Origin: Nitrospinota bacterium
Lineage (GTDB): Bacteria; Nitrospinota; Nitrospinia; UBA9942
Direction: 5' to 3'
Assembly (NCBI GenBank): GCA_016234205.1
Contig: JACRGN010000364.1
Span: 1-5,707, forward strand
DNA length: 5,707 bases
Shown: positions 3,586 to 5,707 of the stretch, in pieces
How the letters are laid out: every line of letters starts with the position of its first letter
How positions within the stretch are numbered: the first letter of the stretch is position 1
Notes under the pieces: generated by a model
Database searches by the model: none
Seen by the model: only the letters and a program-made list of their open reading frames with translations
Told to the model about the DNA's origin: nothing
Position numbers and translations under genes: made by a program

Positions 3586-5307
3586 TTAATTTTGTTTATA
3601 CATGTTTGTTATTGGCAGCCTTCTGTCTTTTCCAAATGCCTTTGGTGTTATTTTGACGCCCGGCGGAGCCTGTCTTCTTTTATATTCATTCCTGTCAACC
3701 ATGCTGACCACCCTTCTCACCATCTCCCTTTCATATCCCATTTTTACAATCTCATCTATTGTCTTATCCTCCTCTACATAAGCGTGCAGGATTGGGTCTA
3801 AAACAGGATAGGGTGGGAGCGTATCTGCATCCCTCTGGCTGGATTTCAGTTCGGCAGACGGCTCCTTTTCCAATATGTCTTTTGTTATTATTTCCCTCCT
3901 TTCTATAGAGTTTTTATATTTGGCAAGTTCATATACAAGTGTCTTCGGTACATCCTTTAAAATTGCAAACCCGCCTGCCATATCACCATAAAGTGTGCAG
4001 TAGCCTGTGCTGATTTCGCTCTTGTTCCCTGTAGTCAGGACGAGCCAGCTAAATTTATTTGAGAGTGCCATGACAATATTTCCCCTGATCCGTGCCTGTA
4101 TGTTTTCTTCAGTTGTATCTCTTTGCAACCCTTCAAATGTCCCTTCTAATGCCTCATCGTAAGCATCCATCAAATTTGATATGGATATTTTTATTAATCT
4201 TATACCGAGATTGTTTGATAAATCCTCCGAGTCTGTAATGCTCCCAACCGATGAGAACGGCGAAGGCATGGAGACGCCTATTACATTATCTTTTCCAAGT
4301 GCATCTACAGCAATAACAGCCGTAAGGGCTGAATCTATACCGCCGCTCAGCCCTATTGCAACCTTTAAAAATCCATTCTTTCTTACATAGTCCCTTGTCC
4401 CGAGAACAAGGGCATTGTATACCTCGCCTAATTTATCAAGCGGTTTATTTTTAGGTGTTTCAAGGAGAGGAGGTTTTTTATCATAGGTGCTTTTTTCACT
4501 TATTTTTATAACTTTGAGGGCAGGGATTTTGCCTGATTGTTTTGTAATTTTTCTGTATCTTCCTTCAACCTGAATATCTGCAAATACGATATCCTCTTTA
4601 AACTGGTTCCCCTGTGTAATCAGCCTCCCCTTTTTATCAAATATGAATCCATTCCCGTCAAATACCAGCTCATCCTGTCCCCCCACAAGATTGTTATAAA
4701 CTATGTGGCAGTTGTTCTCCCTCGCCCTTTTTGACAGCATCCTTTTTCTTATTCCTCCCTTACCAGCATGGTATGGCGATGAAGAAATATTTATTATGAG
4801 CTCAGCTCCCCCTTTTTTTACCTGCCATCTCGGAGGGCCATCATAATACCATATGTCTTCACATATATTTATTCCTGTAACAACTCCATTTATCACGAAT
4901 ACCGGGCATTCATTTCCAGGCTGAAAATATCTTTTCTCATCAAAGACGCCGTAATTCGGAAGATATATTTTATAATATACGCCTTTAATTATTCCATTAT
5001 TTAAAATGCCTGCTGCGTTGTAAACAACATCATCTTTTTTATCAGCAAAACCCACAATGGCAGTTATATTTTTAGTCTTCTTTGCGATTTTCTTTAAAGA
5101 CTTTTTGTTGCCTCTGATAAAATCTGCCTTCAGCAACAGGTCTTCGGGCGGATAGCCTGTCACAGCCAACTCTGGAAACACTACAATATCTGCCTTTAAT
5201 CCCTCTGCCTTTTCTATGTATTCAATAATCTTTTTCGCATTGCCATCAATGTCACCGACAGTTGTATTTATCTGTGCCATTGCTATCCGTAAGTTTATCA
5301 CATCCAT
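3586..5307 (-). CDS. nadE: Glutamine-dependent NAD+ synthetase
   Basis: This 573-residue enzyme makes NAD+ from deamido-NAD+ (nicotinate adenine dinucleotide), ATP and glutamine, the last step of NAD biosynthesis in the cytosol. The N-terminal nitrilase-type glutaminase domain (about 5-265) has the full triad: E46 in F-P-E-L-A-V-T-G-Y-P-P-E-D-L, K113 in Y-Y-K-I-Y-L-P-N-Y-G-V-F-D-E, and C149 in N-I-C-E-D-I-W. The C-terminal synthetase domain (about 290-560) has the ATP pyrophosphatase loop S-G-G-I-D-S-A (321-327), T-T-G-N-K-S-E-I-S-T-G-Y (425-436), G-D-M-A-G-G-F (441-447) and P-S-A-E-L (483-487). Length and domain order are normal for the two-domain form, and no lesion is seen. The ATG at 5305-5307 has no clear Shine-Dalgarno; a second ATG at residue 10 (MAQINTTVGD) is closer to the usual start of the family, so the first nine residues are uncertain. 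The gene follows pyrD after 39 AT-rich bases. Confidence 0.95.
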   Translation of the reverse strand: MDVINLRIAMAQINTTVGDIDGNAKKIIEYIEKAEGLKADIVVFPELAVTGYPPEDLLLKADFIRGNKKSLKKIAKKTKNITAIVGFADKKDDVVYNAAGILNNGIIKGVYYKIYLPNYGVFDEKRYFQPGNECPVFVINGVVTGINICEDIWYYDGPPRWQVKKGGAELIINISSSPYHAGKGGIRKRMLSKRARENNCHIVYNNLVGGQDELVFDGNGFIFDKKGRLITQGNQFKEDIVFADIQVEGRYRKITKQSGKIPALKVIKISEKSTYDKKPPLLETPKNKPLDKLGEVYNALVLGTRDYVRKNGFLKVAIGLSGGIDSALTAVIAVDALGKDNVIGVSMPSPFSSVGSITDSEDLSNNLGIRLIKISISNLMDAYDEALEGTFEGLQRDTTEENIQARIRGNIVMALSNKFSWLVLTTGNKSEISTGYCTLYGDMAGGFAILKDVPKTLVYELAKYKNSIERREIITKDILEKEPSAELKSSQRDADTLPPYPVLDPILHAYVEEDKTIDEIVKMGYEREMVRRVVSMVDRNEYKRRQAPPGVKITPKAFGKDRRLPITNMYKQN

Positions 5308-5346
5308 AAATTAATTTTACAAAAATATATTAAAAAAATAAAATAA

Positions 5347-5707
5347 TCAAATTGCAATAGACCCTGCTATCTCATTTATATTTCTAATACTATTTTGCCC
5401 GCAATATAATTTCAGCCCTTCTATGATTTTTTCCGTTACTGAGGGGTCAATGAAGTTGGCAGTTCCTATCTGAACAGCAGAGGCGCCGGCAATCATAAAT
5501 TCAATGGCATCTTCATAGGTCATAATACCGCCTACTCCGATTATTGGCAATTTGATAGTTTTTGCGACCTGCCAGACCATTTTCAAAGCAACCGGTTTGA
5601 TTGCCGGTCCTGAGAGGCCGCCTATTATATTTGCAAGCTTTGGTCTTCTTGTATTAATGTCAATTGCCATCCCTGAAATGGTATTGATAAGAGAAACTGC
5701 ATCTGCC
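5347..5707 (-). CDS. pyrD: Dihydroorotate dehydrogenase, class 1B catalytic subunit type (partial, C-terminal part)
   Basis: The frame stays open to the window edge, so the start lies outside; 119 residues are visible, roughly the last 40 percent of a protein of about 300. It oxidises dihydroorotate to orotate in pyrimidine synthesis, with FMN. Motifs: A-D-A-V-S-L-I-N-T (orotate-side loop with the conserved N-T), R-R-P-K-L-A-N-I-I-G-G-L-S-G-P-A-I-K-P, then the FMN-phosphate-binding P-I-I-G-V-G-G-I and A-V-Q-I-G-T-A-N-F. The wording of these motifs, especially GGLSGPAIKP and IGTANF, fits the NAD-linked class 1B catalytic subunit (PyrDB), which works with an iron-sulfur flavoprotein partner (PyrK) not visible here. 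An internal ATG at 5668-5670 is not the start, because coding motifs run through it. The stop is TGA (5347-5349), 39 bp before nadE, in what looks like one operon. Confidence 0.92.
   Translation of the reverse strand, partial: ADAVSLINTISGMAIDINTRRPKLANIIGGLSGPAIKPVALKMVWQVAKTIKLPIIGVGGIMTYEDAIEFMIAGASAVQIGTANFIDPSVTEKIIEGLKLYCGQNSIRNINEIAGSIAI

Noticed and set aside
3580..4734. Plus-strand frames at 3580-3801, 4181-4390 and 4537-4734
   Set aside because: All lie antisense to nadE, which has complete catalytic motifs throughout. None shows a ribosome binding site or domain.
5308..5346. Promoter for nadE in the 39-bp AT-rich gap
   Set aside because: A TTGATT-like box (5345-5350) with a TATTTT-like box 17 bases downstream can be picked out, but nearly any A/T run gives such matches, and the first box overlaps the pyrD stop. 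An operon with pyrD explains the layout.

Overview
The window looks like a chromosomal segment of an AT-leaning, Gram-negative-type bacterium, plausibly an anaerobic lineage such as Nitrospirota or Desulfobacterota. This guess rests on three things: the pyruvoyl-type arginine decarboxylase, the two-domain NAD synthetase, and the kinds of dispersed intergenic repeats present. The taxonomy is inference only. No RNA gene, CRISPR array or transposase gene is visible.

Layout. Positions 1-1002 (+) hold the 3' part of a gene whose product has an N-terminal domain resembling LPP20/FlgT-N-like periplasmic proteins, a short coiled coil and five tetratricopeptide repeats. The frame is open from the window edge except for one in-frame amber codon at 70-72, so the gene looks broken by a nonsense change or is read only from an internal start. 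Positions 1003-1477 hold no convincing gene, apart from a 17-codon mini-ORF with a good ribosome binding site. The rest of that gap is a mosaic of palindromic and dispersed repeats between two convergent transcription units. Positions 1478-5707 (-) are one compact unit, in transcription order: pyrD (dihydroorotate dehydrogenase, 5' end outside the window), nadE (glutamine-dependent NAD+ synthetase), a pyruvoyl-dependent arginine decarboxylase (pdaD), a D-Ala-D-Ala-ligase-like ATP-grasp enzyme, and a GNAT N-acetyltransferase.

How the genes relate. pyrD and nadE supply pyrimidine and NAD biosynthesis. The last three genes are the most tightly packed. pdaD follows nadE after 35 bp and has a strong Shine-Dalgarno. 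The pdaD stop shares one base with the GTG start of the ATP-grasp gene, and the ATP-grasp gene overlaps the acetyltransferase gene by 17 bp. Decarboxylase (makes agmatine), ATP-dependent ligase and acetyltransferase could form an amine-modifying pathway, but that link is an inference from gene order.

Most unusual signals: (1) two adjacent genes each carry an in-frame low-complexity or palindromic repeat inside the coding sequence, a GC-rich hairpin element of about 18 codons in the acetyltransferase and a CTGGAAT heptamer array in the ATP-grasp gene; (2) the single amber codon in the TPR gene; (3) the repeat-dense convergent intergenic region, one repeat of which supplies the acetyltransferase stop codon.
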